A stretch of 6,258 nucleotides of DNA from Lentisphaeria bacterium (GTDB taxonomy: Bacteria > Verrucomicrobiota > Lentisphaeria > Victivallales > UBA1829): assembly GCA_019408975.1 (NCBI GenBank), contig DXVA01000043.1, forward strand, positions 9,546 to 15,803, in the 5' to 3' direction. The notes under the pieces are model-generated. The model made no database searches. It was given only the letters and a program-made list of their open reading frames with translations, and was not told where the DNA came from. Positions within the stretch are counted from its first letter, which is position 1. Every line of letters starts with the position of its first letter. Below, piece after piece: positions 1 to 5,774 of the stretch. A program made the position numbers and the translations under genes.

Positions 1-33
1 AGATGTACCTTACAGCAGAATTCCTGAAATAAC

Positions 34-912
34 ATGGATAAAAACCGCAAAATGGATGTTGAAAAAGATGAAACAGATATTCTGGTCCACCGTCTGCCGT
101 CCCTGGTGATGCGCCCGGTTCACCGGAATTACGGGCTGTGGGTGTTCCGCAGCGGGAGAGGGGGATGCAGCCCGGGGCATTCCTTGTCCTGGTTCCGTGA
201 GAATCCGCGGCGCTTTGAGTTTTTCGGCATTTCGCATATGACTGCGGGAAAAGGGATTTTCTGGCGTCCCGATGCACCGGTGGAGGAGATTCATCCGGGA
301 CAATGCGTTGTCGTTACGCCGGGAACGGTCCATCATTACGGGGGAGTCGAGGGCGCTTCTTATACGGAGGATACCGTCAATTTTACCGGAGAGCTTGCGG
401 TTATGATGCAGAGAAGCGGCGTGATCCGCGACGGCGTTTATGACCTGGGGATGTCGCACCGCCTGCTTACCGTGATCGAACTTGCGCTGGAGCCGTCCGA
501 CCATTCACAGATCAACGCGAACTTCGCCTTGCAGAAATTGCTGATGGAGCTCTACAACCGGCGCGCCGCCCAGACTCATCTGGAACGCTACCCGCAGGTG
601 AATGAGCTGGTTGCGCAGATCCGCGAGAATCCGGAAAAATGGTGGAGCATTACCGGCATGGCGGAATACTGCAATATGAGCGATGACCAGTTCCGCCGCG
701 TTTTCATGAACCGTTACGGTGTGCTTCCGAAACTTTATATTGACAAACTGCGCCTGAACAAGGCGGCGGAACTCCTGGTCGAAACGAATATGAATATTGC
801 CGAGATTGCGGAAATGATGGGGTATCAGGACCCGTTTCACTTCAGCCGCAGATTCAAAGCCGTGATCGGTTTTTCCCCTCAGCAGTATCGCCGCGAGTTC
901 GTAAAGGTGTAA
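34..912 (+). CDS. AraC/XylS-family transcriptional regulator with cupin-like sensor domain
   Basis: This 292-residue protein should be a cytoplasmic DNA-binding regulator that senses a small molecule, often a sugar or sugar derivative in this family. The N-terminal half (about 25-125) looks like the AraC effector-binding cupin, including VVTPGTVHHYGG at 92-103. The C-terminal half is a typical double helix-turn-helix: first helix pair about 205-226, second about 254-276 with the signature NIAEIAEMMGYQDPFHFSRR, followed by GFSPQQYRR. Length is normal for the family. An in-frame TGA at 25-27 bars any earlier start. ATG 34 and ATG 52 are both possible and neither has a good Shine-Dalgarno site, so the first six residues are uncertain. 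The effector and target genes cannot be read from the sequence; such regulators often control adjacent sugar genes, which here would lie left of the window. Only 33 bases of upstream region are present and no promoter was seen in them. Confidence 0.93.
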   Translation: MDKNRKMDVEKDETDILVHRLPSLVMRPVHRNYGLWVFRSGRGGCSPGHSLSWFRENPRRFEFFGISHMTAGKGIFWRPDAPVEEIHPGQCVVVTPGTVHHYGGVEGASYTEDTVNFTGELAVMMQRSGVIRDGVYDLGMSHRLLTVIELALEPSDHSQINANFALQKLLMELYNRRAAQTHLERYPQVNELVAQIRENPEKWWSITGMAEYCNMSDDQFRRVFMNRYGVLPKLYIDKLRLNKAAELLVETNMNIAEIAEMMGYQDPFHFSRRFKAVIGFSPQQYRREFVKV

Positions 913-921
913 GGCGCATAA

Positions 922-994
922 AACGGCGGAGCCCCCCTGAAGCCTGCCGGAGAGCCCGCAACGCGAGCCCCCCTTGAGTGCGGCTTCTGCCGTT
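922..994. terminator. Possible bidirectional terminator between converging genes
   Basis: The gap between the araC-type stop (910-912) and the aminotransferase stop (993-995, minus strand) contains two nested inverted repeats: AACGGC at 922-927 with GCCGTT at 989-994, and inside it GAAGCC at 939-944 with GGCTTC at 982-987. The outer stem is followed by TTATTTT on the plus strand and TTTTAT on the minus strand, so it could act in both directions. The U-tracts are short and the loop is long (37 bases, itself GC-rich), so it is weaker than the terminator at 2462-2502. Serving both converging genes is an inference from position. Confidence 0.4.
929..974. repeat. Short direct repeat GAGCCCCCCT, two copies
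   Basis: The 10-mer GAGCCCCCCT occurs at 929-938 and again at 965-974, 36 bases apart, within the intergenic hairpin region. A related GAGAGCCCGC lies between them. The copies may simply be part of GC-rich terminator structure or the trace of a small duplication. No function is assigned. Confidence 0.45.
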
Positions 995-2318
995 ATTTTC
1001 CGGCTTTCATCTCGCGGATGGCATCGACAACCGCCTGAGCCTGATATTCAAGCTGTTCGCGGGTCAGAGGATAGAGCGGCAGGTGCGTGTAGGAATGATA
1101 GAACATGCGTTCCGTATTCGGGCAGGTCGCCGCGATCGCGTTCTCGTCGTAACCCAGATCGTGCATGATCCTGAAACGGTACATCGGCCCGAAATGCGTG
1201 ATGTTCGTCAAGCCTTTTTCCGCCAGTTTCTTCGAAAGCAGCTGGATGTCGCCTCCGACCTTTTCCGGATCAATCCGGAGCAGGTACAGATGGTGTGTTC
1301 CATAGGTTTCGGCGGTATCCGGTTTTTCCACCAGGATTCCTTCCTCCTGCGCGAGAACCTTGTTCATGTATTCCGCTGCCTCGCGCCGCCGGGCAATGAT
1401 CGCATCCAGGCGCTTCATCTGCAGGATCAGCCCGAGCGCCTGCACCTCGGTTGCGGAATGGTTCCCGGCGATCTGAACATTGCCGAAACGGTCGGTCAGC
1501 GGAGAAATATCGTAGAGCCAGTCCTTGATCTTGCGTGAGAAGTCAAGCCCGAGGAAACGCGCCCCTGCAAGCTGTTTTCCCGCAAAGTCCTCATTCGTCA
1601 GAAGCAGTCCGCCTTCGCCGAGAGAATTGATGTTCTTGACCTCATGCAGTGAAAATCCGCCGAAATGCCCGATTGCGCCGAGCTTGCGCCCTTTATAAGC
1701 TCCGCCCATGCCGTGCGCGGCATCTTCCATCACATAGAGCCCGTGTTTTTCCGCGAGCTCCATGATCGGGTCCATATCGACGGGGAAACCGCCGAGATGA
1801 ACAGGGACAATCATCTTTGTTTTCGGAGTGATCTTGCGCGCCACGTCCGCAGGGTCCAGATTGATGGTTTCGGGATCAATATCGGCAAATACGATTTTTG
1901 CCCCGATGCTCAAAGGATACGCCATGGTCGCAATGAATGTGACCGCGGGCATGATGACCTCATCCCCGGCTTTGAGCCCGGCGAGCTTGTAGCCGATTTC
2001 CATACCGGCGGTCCAGTTCGTCAGAAAACATGCATATTTTGCACCGAAATATTTTGCGGCGATTTGTTCGGCTTCCGTGACTTTTCTGCCGAGCGTAAGT
2101 TTGGTGGCGCGCCCGCTGACCGCAGCCAGACGGTTCAGCGCGGCGGCGGTTTCTTTTACCGCCTTATCATAATCGGCGTCTCCGGAATCCGGCAGCAGGA
2201 ACCTGACAAGTTCCAGCGCATCATCTCCATTGAAGAATTCCCCGACGGCATGCCACGGAACCTTGCTCTCTCCGACTGCATAGCGGAAATCCCCGCCTTT
2301 GATCTCTTTCTCTTCCAT
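993..2318 (-). CDS. DegT/DnrJ/EryC1/StrS-family PLP-dependent aminotransferase
   Basis: This 441-residue cytoplasmic protein belongs to the fold-type I aminotransferases that transfer an amino group, usually from glutamate, to a keto-sugar or cyclitol. Family landmarks are in order: AGDEVIMPAVTFIAT (117-131), VMEDAAHGMGG (196-206) with Asp199 placed to contact the cofactor ring nitrogen, and FSLHEVKNINSLGEGG (222-237) with Lys228 as the predicted Schiff-base lysine. A longer frame opens at ATG 2354, but a near-consensus promoter would start transcription around 2350. ATG 2318 instead has GAGG eight bases upstream, so 2318 was chosen. The protein exceeds the usual 370-400 residues because about 30 extra residues (roughly 45-73) sit between the first helix and the KVTEAEQ helix. 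No sugar dehydratase, epimerase or glycosyltransferase is adjacent, so the substrate is unknown; a nucleotide-sugar or inosose-type substrate is possible. Confidence 0.93.
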   Translation of the reverse strand: MEEKEIKGGDFRYAVGESKVPWHAVGEFFNGDDALELVRFLLPDSGDADYDKAVKETAAALNRLAAVSGRATKLTLGRKVTEAEQIAAKYFGAKYACFLTNWTAGMEIGYKLAGLKAGDEVIMPAVTFIATMAYPLSIGAKIVFADIDPETINLDPADVARKITPKTKMIVPVHLGGFPVDMDPIMELAEKHGLYVMEDAAHGMGGAYKGRKLGAIGHFGGFSLHEVKNINSLGEGGLLLTNEDFAGKQLAGARFLGLDFSRKIKDWLYDISPLTDRFGNVQIAGNHSATEVQALGLILQMKRLDAIIARRREAAEYMNKVLAQEEGILVEKPDTAETYGTHHLYLLRIDPEKVGGDIQLLSKKLAEKGLTNITHFGPMYRFRIMHDLGYDENAIAATCPNTERMFYHSYTHLPLYPLTREQLEYQAQAVVDAIREMKAGK

Positions 2319-2326
2319 TTTTACTA

Positions 2327-2330
2327 CCTC
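2327..2330 (-). promoter_or_regulatory. Ribosome binding site deciding the aminotransferase start
   Basis: Read on the minus strand, GAGG is followed by TAGTAAAA and then the ATG at 2318, an eight-base spacing. This site lies inside the longer open frame from ATG 2354 and is a main reason for preferring the shorter protein. Confidence 0.65.
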
Positions 2331-2356
2331 ATGACTTGATCTCTTGAAAGTCATAT

Positions 2357-2385
2357 ATTATACTCCATATTCGTATCAAAAACAA
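2357..2385 (-). promoter_or_regulatory. Predicted sigma-70-type promoter of the aminotransferase gene
   Basis: On the minus strand there is a perfect -10 hexamer TATAAT (2362 to 2357) preceded after exactly 17 bases by TTGTTT (2385 to 2380), which keeps the TTG of the -35 consensus. Transcription would begin near 2350, giving a leader of about 32 bases before ATG 2318. The region further upstream is very AT-rich, as in an UP element. The gene therefore appears to be transcribed separately from the upstream esterase gene, which has its own terminator at 2462-2502. Confidence 0.65.
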
Positions 2386-2391
2386 ATATGG
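2365..2391. repeat. Inverted repeat flanking the aminotransferase -35 element
   Basis: CCATATT at 2365-2371 and AATATGG at 2385-2391 are inverted copies whose centres are 20 bp apart, about two helical turns. One arm lies in the promoter spacer and the other at the outer edge of the -35 hexamer. This is the geometry of a dimeric operator, but a 7-bp match in such AT-rich DNA could be chance. Confidence 0.3.
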
Positions 2392-2393
2392 TA

Positions 2394-2416
2394 ATGATTT
2401 TTATCCATAAAATCAT
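2394..2416. repeat. 8-bp inverted repeat upstream of the aminotransferase promoter
   Basis: ATGATTTT (2394-2401) and AAAATCAT (2409-2416) are perfect inverted copies around the 7-base spacer TATCCAT. The centre lies about 55 bases upstream of the predicted transcription start of the aminotransferase gene, a position typical of activator sites. No T-tract follows on either strand, so it does not look like a terminator. The binding protein is unknown. Confidence 0.4.
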
Positions 2417-2461
2417 ACTGAATAGGATAATATATCGGTTTGCAGAAAAATATGCGGACAC

Positions 2462-2502
2462 AAAAAAGCGCAGAGCAAGAATCCGGGTTTCTTCCCCTGC
2501 GC
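2462..2502 (-). terminator. Intrinsic terminator of the HIT-esterase operon
   Basis: Reading the minus strand from 2502, GCGCAG pairs with CTGCGC (plus-strand arms 2497-2502 and 2468-2473). The stem continues after a partly paired three-base step into AAGAA/TTCTT (2489-2493 with 2477-2481), closing a 7-base loop. Six T residues (2467 to 2462) follow immediately. It begins about 20 bases after the esterase stop codon, where a Rho-independent terminator is expected. Confidence 0.85.
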
Positions 2503-2523
2503 CTGCGTACGTACCGGGATGTG

Positions 2524-3327
2524 CTATTTCTGCGGAATCTCAAAACCGCAGGTGCGGATCAGAAAGCGTTTCGCCATCTCCGGCCACATGACAACATCCT
2601 GTGTCCCGGTTCCCAGCAGCATGCCGTGCGGTCCGTGCGGGAAAATATGGAGACTGCACGGAACTTTTTCCGCATACAATGCTTCTGCCATGAGGACACT
2701 GTTCTGCCACGGGACAGTCTGATCCTCCGCAGTATGCCATAGAAAAGCCGGCGGCGTTTTTCCCGAGACCCGTTTTTCGAGCGAATACCGCTCCCTGCAC
2801 TCCTCGAAGCGTTCGCCCAGCAGGTTTTTCCCCGATCCCAGATGCGGGAAATCCGTAAAGGAGATCACGGGGTAACAAAGGATCAAGGCATCCGGGCGCA
2901 TGGGCTGTGAATCCGCCTCATCCCCCGCGTCCGCCCTGATTTCATCATACAGCGTCCCCGTGGAGGCGGCAAGGTGCCCTCCTGCGGAGAAGCCGCAGAC
3001 AGCAAGCTGATTCGGGATCACATCCCACTTCACCGCGTTGGCTCGAATCAGTCTGATGGCGCGGAATGCGTCCTCCTGCGGTTCCGGAAAACGGTGCGGC
3101 GCCACCCGGTAATGCAGGACAAAGGCATGAAAGCCGAGCTCGTTGAATTTACGTGCGATCGGTTCGCCCTCCGTAGCTTCGCAGACACCGTGATATCCGC
3201 CGCCGGGGATCACGAGGACAGCCGGGCGTTTCATTTTTCCCGGCAGGAGGTAACAGCAGAGCTCCGGCGCGGGCGCTTGATTTTTTACGGAATCTTTCCA
3301 GAGAAGAATCGTTGCGGGGGCTCCCAT
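2524..3327 (-). CDS. Alpha/beta hydrolase, acetyl xylan / feruloyl esterase-like
   Basis: This 267-residue hydrolase resembles the BD-FAE/acetyl-xylan-esterase-like branch of the alpha/beta hydrolase fold, which removes acetyl or feruloyl groups from sugars. PGGGYHG (41-47) matches the oxyanion-hole loop, GFSAGG (112-117) gives nucleophile Ser114, and Asp202 in HTAEDQTVP and His234 in FPHGPHG complete the triad. FVLHYRVAPHRFPEP (69-83) is also typical of this branch. No signal peptide or lipobox is seen, so the enzyme should be cytosolic and act on imported small substrates rather than polymers. The frame stays open up to 3828, but that part overlaps the HIT gene. ATG 3327 has AAGGAG eight bases upstream and shares one base with the HIT stop (TAATG), implying translational coupling. 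The stop is TAG, followed by a clear terminator. The exact substrate is unknown, and a general carboxylesterase is the main alternative. Confidence 0.9.
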   Translation of the reverse strand: MGAPATILLWKDSVKNQAPAPELCCYLLPGKMKRPAVLVIPGGGYHGVCEATEGEPIARKFNELGFHAFVLHYRVAPHRFPEPQEDAFRAIRLIRANAVKWDVIPNQLAVCGFSAGGHLAASTGTLYDEIRADAGDEADSQPMRPDALILCYPVISFTDFPHLGSGKNLLGERFEECRERYSLEKRVSGKTPPAFLWHTAEDQTVPWQNSVLMAEALYAEKVPCSLHIFPHGPHGMLLGTGTQDVVMWPEMAKRFLIRTCGFEIPQK

Positions 3328-3821
3328 TATTCCCACTCCTTCCGTAAAAGTCCGGCGGTGTCGCGAAGGGCTTCCGGGACAACCCGGATGTCTCCGATCA
3401 CCGGCATGAAATTGTTGTCTCCGTTCCAGCGCGGGACAATGTGCAGGTGCAGGTGTTCCGCGACTCCTGCCCCTGCCGCCGCTCCGAGATTGAACCCGAC
3501 ATTGTAGGCTTGCGGGGACATGACCTTCTGCAAGACTTTTTTGGCTTTGATGCAGACATCCATGATTTCGTGCGCTTCTGCCGTTTCCAATGCGGCGATG
3601 TCTCCTGTATGGCGGTAAGGCGCAACCAGCAGGTGCCCGGAATTGTAAGGAAATCTGTTGAGGATCACGAAACAATACTGGTAACGTGCCACGATCAGTT
3701 CTTCTTCGGGCGATTCCTCCCGCACCTCTTTGCAGTTGCACATGAAACAGCCCTGCTCCTTTTTCGAGTGGATGAAGTGAATTCTCCAGGGAGCCCACAG
3801 CGGACGCGATTCTTCTTTCAT
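3327..3821 (-). CDS. HIT-family nucleotide hydrolase/phosphorylase with CxxC motif
   Basis: This 164-residue cytoplasmic protein has the histidine-triad motif HLHLHIV with His123, His125 and His127. In HIT enzymes this segment carries the residue that attacks the alpha-phosphate of nucleotides such as diadenosine polyphosphates or AMP conjugates. LWAPWRIHFI (8-17) and CFMC (Cys25, Cys28, a probable zinc site with histidines further on) place it in the bacterial Ap4A-phosphorylase-like branch rather than the shorter HinT branch. NRFPYNSGHLLVAPYRH (55-71) is the usual core strand region. ATG 3821 is preceded by AAGGAG ten bases upstream. It is the first gene of a two-gene operon, its TAA stop overlapping the esterase ATG by one base. 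Its leader can fold to hide the ribosome binding site (see 3832-3878). The real substrate cannot be deduced. Confidence 0.92.
   Translation of the reverse strand: MKEESRPLWAPWRIHFIHSKKEQGCFMCNCKEVREESPEEELIVARYQYCFVILNRFPYNSGHLLVAPYRHTGDIAALETAEAHEIMDVCIKAKKVLQKVMSPQAYNVGFNLGAAAGAGVAEHLHLHIVPRWNGDNNFMPVIGDIRVVPEALRDTAGLLRKEWE
3336..3341 (-). promoter_or_regulatory. Ribosome binding site of the esterase inside the HIT gene
   Basis: AAGGAG on the minus strand lies eight bases before ATG 3327, within the last codons of the HIT gene. It fixes the esterase start and argues against one long fused protein. Confidence 0.75.
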
Positions 3822-3831
3822 ACTTCAAATA

Positions 3832-3878
3832 CTCCTTGAAAACAAGGACGCGGATTCCTTCTTCCGGGTTTCCCGTCC
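3832..3878 (-). promoter_or_regulatory. Structured leader with hidden ribosome binding site before the HIT gene
   Basis: On the minus strand the HIT Shine-Dalgarno AAGGAG (3837 to 3832) overlaps a perfect hairpin: CCTTG (3847 to 3843), loop TTTT, CAAGG (3838 to 3834). An upstream hairpin can form from GGACG (3878 to 3874) and CGTCC (3850 to 3846), with a smaller CGGG-AAA-CCCG hairpin inside it at 3875 to 3865. The 3' arm of the upstream hairpin shares two bases (3846-3847) with the 5' arm of the SD hairpin, so the two compete. This resembles a simple translational switch. The pairing is seen directly; a regulatory role is inference, and no known riboswitch aptamer was recognised. Confidence 0.4.
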
Positions 3879-3905
3879 GTTTTTATTTGTTTTTCTTTGC
3901 AGATC

Positions 3906-3914
3906 AATGTAGCA
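3906..3914 (-). promoter_or_regulatory. Possible extended -10 promoter of the HIT-esterase operon
   Basis: TGCTACATT on the minus strand fits an extended -10 element (TGn followed by TACATT, four of six matches). No convincing -35 hexamer is placed 16-18 bases upstream, as is allowed for extended -10 promoters. Transcription would start near 3899, giving a leader of about 78 bases. Direct copies of CAGATCA (plus strand 3900-3906 and 3915-3921) flank it with a 15-bp period. Without this promoter the operon would depend on read-through from lgt-rluD, for which no clear terminator is visible. Confidence 0.35.
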
Positions 3915-3932
3915 CAGATCAGGAAAAATGCG

Positions 3933-3944
3933 TTGATGCATCAA
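3933..3944. repeat. 12-bp perfect palindrome TTGATGCATCAA
   Basis: The sequence equals its own reverse complement over 12 bases and is followed by a run of A residues on the plus strand. It overlaps the edge of the region where the -35 element of the proposed HIT promoter would lie, as an operator would. With no loop it is unlikely to act as an RNA hairpin. Both the binding protein and the function are unknown. Confidence 0.45.
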
Positions 3945-3988
3945 AAAAAATATGAAATTTATCCGTCTGTGATTGTCTGCGGCGGGGG

Positions 3989-4945
3989 TTACTTCATCTT
4001 TTGGAGCATCTGATCGAAATCTTCAGGGAAGGGTGCTTCAAAAGACATTGTCTGCCCTGTCTTCGGATGAGGAATGCTCAACTTCCAGGCATGGAGCATT
4101 TGTCGGGGCGCCGGAAGTCTTTTGGCTCCGCCGTAGACGGTATCTCCAGCTACGGGATGTCCGAGCGATGCCATGTGTACGCGGATTTGATGGGTCCTGC
4201 CGGTGAAAATGCGGATTTCAGCGAAAGAGGCTTTGATTCCGTCAATCTCTCCTTCTTTTGTGATATGGAAACGTGTTACAGCCTCGCGTCCTCCGCTTTT
4301 GACGACCGCCATTTTTTTGCGGTCTGCCGGGTGACGCCCGATCAGGTTGTGGAGTTCGCCGGTCTGCATGGTGAAGTGTCCTGAAAGAATCGCGGCATAG
4401 GTTTTAGAGACCTGGCGCGTGGAAAACGCTTCGGAAAGCTTGAATAGCGCATCGGGAGTCTTTGCCACGGCGAGGCATCCGGAAGTATCCTTGTCCAGAC
4501 GGTGCACGATGCCCGGGCGGGCGGGGTCCGCGTCCTCGAAATCTTCCGCCAGTCCGGGGGTGCGCCCCAGAAGCGCATTGACGAGAGTGCCGCTCCAGTT
4601 GCCTGCGCCCGGGTGAACCACCATGCCTGCGGGTTTGTTGACGACAAGCATGAACTCGTCTTCATACATGACATTGAGGTTGTTCTGTTCCGCTTTTGCC
4701 GAAAACGCCTCCGGTTCCGGGGGCAGGATCAGCGCAATGCGGTCATTTGCCGCGACGGAAGACTTCGGAGAGTCGCAGACGGTTCCATTGAGTGTGGCGA
4801 ATCCTTTTTTGATCAAAGCCTGGAGACGGCTGCGCGAGGATTCCTGATGCAGCAGGGCAAGACACTGATCAAGGCGCATTCCCGCGAACTGCTCCGGCAC
4901 CGTCAGTTTCAGAACCCTGTTTTCATTCCGTTTTTCCGGCTGCAT
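3989..4945 (-). CDS. rluD: RluA/RluD-family 23S rRNA pseudouridine synthase
   Basis: This 318-residue cytoplasmic enzyme converts uridines to pseudouridine in RNA, for RluD in helix 69 of 23S rRNA, aiding ribosome assembly. An S4 RNA-binding domain covers about 22-75 (VPEQFAGMRLDQCL, then SRSRLQALIKKGFATLNG). The catalytic domain follows, with VVNKPAGMVVHPG (101-113), HRLDKDTSG (148-156) holding catalytic Asp151, and GRTHQIRVHMASLGHPVAGD (249-268). The domain order and length are those of RluD; RluC or another RluA-family specificity cannot be excluded. The start at 4945 overlaps the end of lgt by 23 bases with only a weak GGGGA site, so translation is probably coupled to lgt. ATG at residue 23 would cut into the S4 domain and was not preferred. 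The stop is followed by a 167-base spacer without a clear terminator. Confidence 0.93.
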   Translation of the reverse strand: MQPEKRNENRVLKLTVPEQFAGMRLDQCLALLHQESSRSRLQALIKKGFATLNGTVCDSPKSSVAANDRIALILPPEPEAFSAKAEQNNLNVMYEDEFMLVVNKPAGMVVHPGAGNWSGTLVNALLGRTPGLAEDFEDADPARPGIVHRLDKDTSGCLAVAKTPDALFKLSEAFSTRQVSKTYAAILSGHFTMQTGELHNLIGRHPADRKKMAVVKSGGREAVTRFHITKEGEIDGIKASFAEIRIFTGRTHQIRVHMASLGHPVAGDTVYGGAKRLPAPRQMLHAWKLSIPHPKTGQTMSFEAPFPEDFDQMLQKMK

Positions 4946-5759
4946 AGGCGTCTTCCCCGTATTTCCCGAAATAGAGATAGAAGAAAATTCCGCAGGGAAT
5001 CATGATGAATATCCCGATGAACTGCGCCGGCGTCATGCCCAGAATCGAATCCGTGTGATCGCCCCGGAGAAATTCAAGCGTGAAGCGGATCAGCCCGTAG
5101 CCGATGAAGTAGGATGCGGCGATCTGCCCGACCTTTTTCACTTTCCTGAACAGCAGGAGCAGAACGATGCAGAGCAGGAGGTTGGCTGCGGATTCATAAA
5201 GCTGGACCGGATGCAGGGAGAGAGAACAGAGGAAAGTCTGCCCGTTTTCTGCGATTCTGGTTGTGGCGAAGTCGGGATACTTGAGCGCCGGGGCGGAACC
5301 CGCGGGAAATACGACGCCACCGTGTTGCGCCGGACGCCCGAAACAGCATCCCTGCATGAAGCATCCGATGCGCCCGAATGCGTGACCGAGCGCCATTGCC
5401 GGCCCGTAAATATCGAAGATGCGTGCAATAGAGAGTTTTTTCCATTTGGAATAGAGCCACAGGATCACGAGAACCAGCAGGAACCCCCCGTAGAAGACGA
5501 GTCCGCCTTGATCTATGCGGAACACTTTGAGCGGATTGCCGGAGAACTGGTGCCAGAATTCAACGACATAAAAGATACGGGCTCCGATGACGCCGCCGAC
5601 AACGGCAATGATCCCGATATCGAATATCTGGTCAGGCGTCATATTCGCATATCTGCGTTTGCATTGAAGAACGACCAGCGCGGCGAGAAAACCGAGCGCA
5701 ATGAAAATGCCATACCAGTGAATACTCAGTTTGCCGATTTGAAATGCGATGCTGTGCAT
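4923..5759 (-). CDS. lgt: Prolipoprotein diacylglyceryl transferase
   Basis: This 278-residue inner-membrane enzyme moves a diacylglyceryl group from phosphatidylglycerol to the lipobox cysteine of prolipoproteins, the first step of lipoprotein maturation. About seven hydrophobic segments are visible, for example 15-32, 48-66, 87-103, 192-205, 213-229 and 246-264. Signature regions are QGGLVFYGG (84-92), GRIGCFMQGCCFGR (129-142) with Arg130 matching the essential arginine of the family, HPVQLYES (183-190), and GYGLIRFTLEFLRG (220-233) with the late conserved arginine. The histidine of the E. coli HGG motif is Tyr90 here, and the Asn of GRIGNF is Cys133. I believe such variants occur in several phyla, so this is probably an active enzyme. 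A weak GGAA site lies eight bases before ATG 5759. It is first in an overlapping pair with rluD and divergent from the dedA-type gene. Confidence 0.95.
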   Translation of the reverse strand: MHSIAFQIGKLSIHWYGIFIALGFLAALVVLQCKRRYANMTPDQIFDIGIIAVVGGVIGARIFYVVEFWHQFSGNPLKVFRIDQGGLVFYGGFLLVLVILWLYSKWKKLSIARIFDIYGPAMALGHAFGRIGCFMQGCCFGRPAQHGGVVFPAGSAPALKYPDFATTRIAENGQTFLCSLSLHPVQLYESAANLLLCIVLLLLFRKVKKVGQIAASYFIGYGLIRFTLEFLRGDHTDSILGMTPAQFIGIFIMIPCGIFFYLYFGKYGEDAYAAGKTE

Positions 5760-5774
5760 GATTACGGTTCCGTA

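Noticed and set aside
978..1538. Plus-strand open frames opposite the aminotransferase (978-1538 and 1665-2339)
   Set aside because: They are antisense to a gene with intact family motifs, show no recognisable domains and have no ribosome binding sites.
2394..2416. ATGATTTT/AAAATCAT as a second terminator
   Set aside because: The stem is AT-rich and no T-tract follows it on either strand; a strong terminator already sits at 2462-2502.
2524..3828. A single 434-residue minus-strand frame covering both the esterase and the HIT region
   Set aside because: Its first 167 residues are arginine-rich low-quality sequence out of frame with the clear HIT protein. The esterase has its own ATG and AAGGAG at 3327-3341.
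3846..3898. Plus-strand terminator-like structure (GGACG/CGTCC with CGGG-TTT-CCCG, then T-rich DNA)
   Set aside because: No plus-strand gene lies between 912 and 5897 for it to terminate. The same pairing is better explained as part of the HIT leader on the minus strand, although an antisense transcript cannot be excluded.
4923..4945. lgt/rluD overlap as a sign of frameshift or sequencing error
   Set aside because: Both proteins are complete with normal ends; a 23-base overlap is common in coupled bacterial genes.
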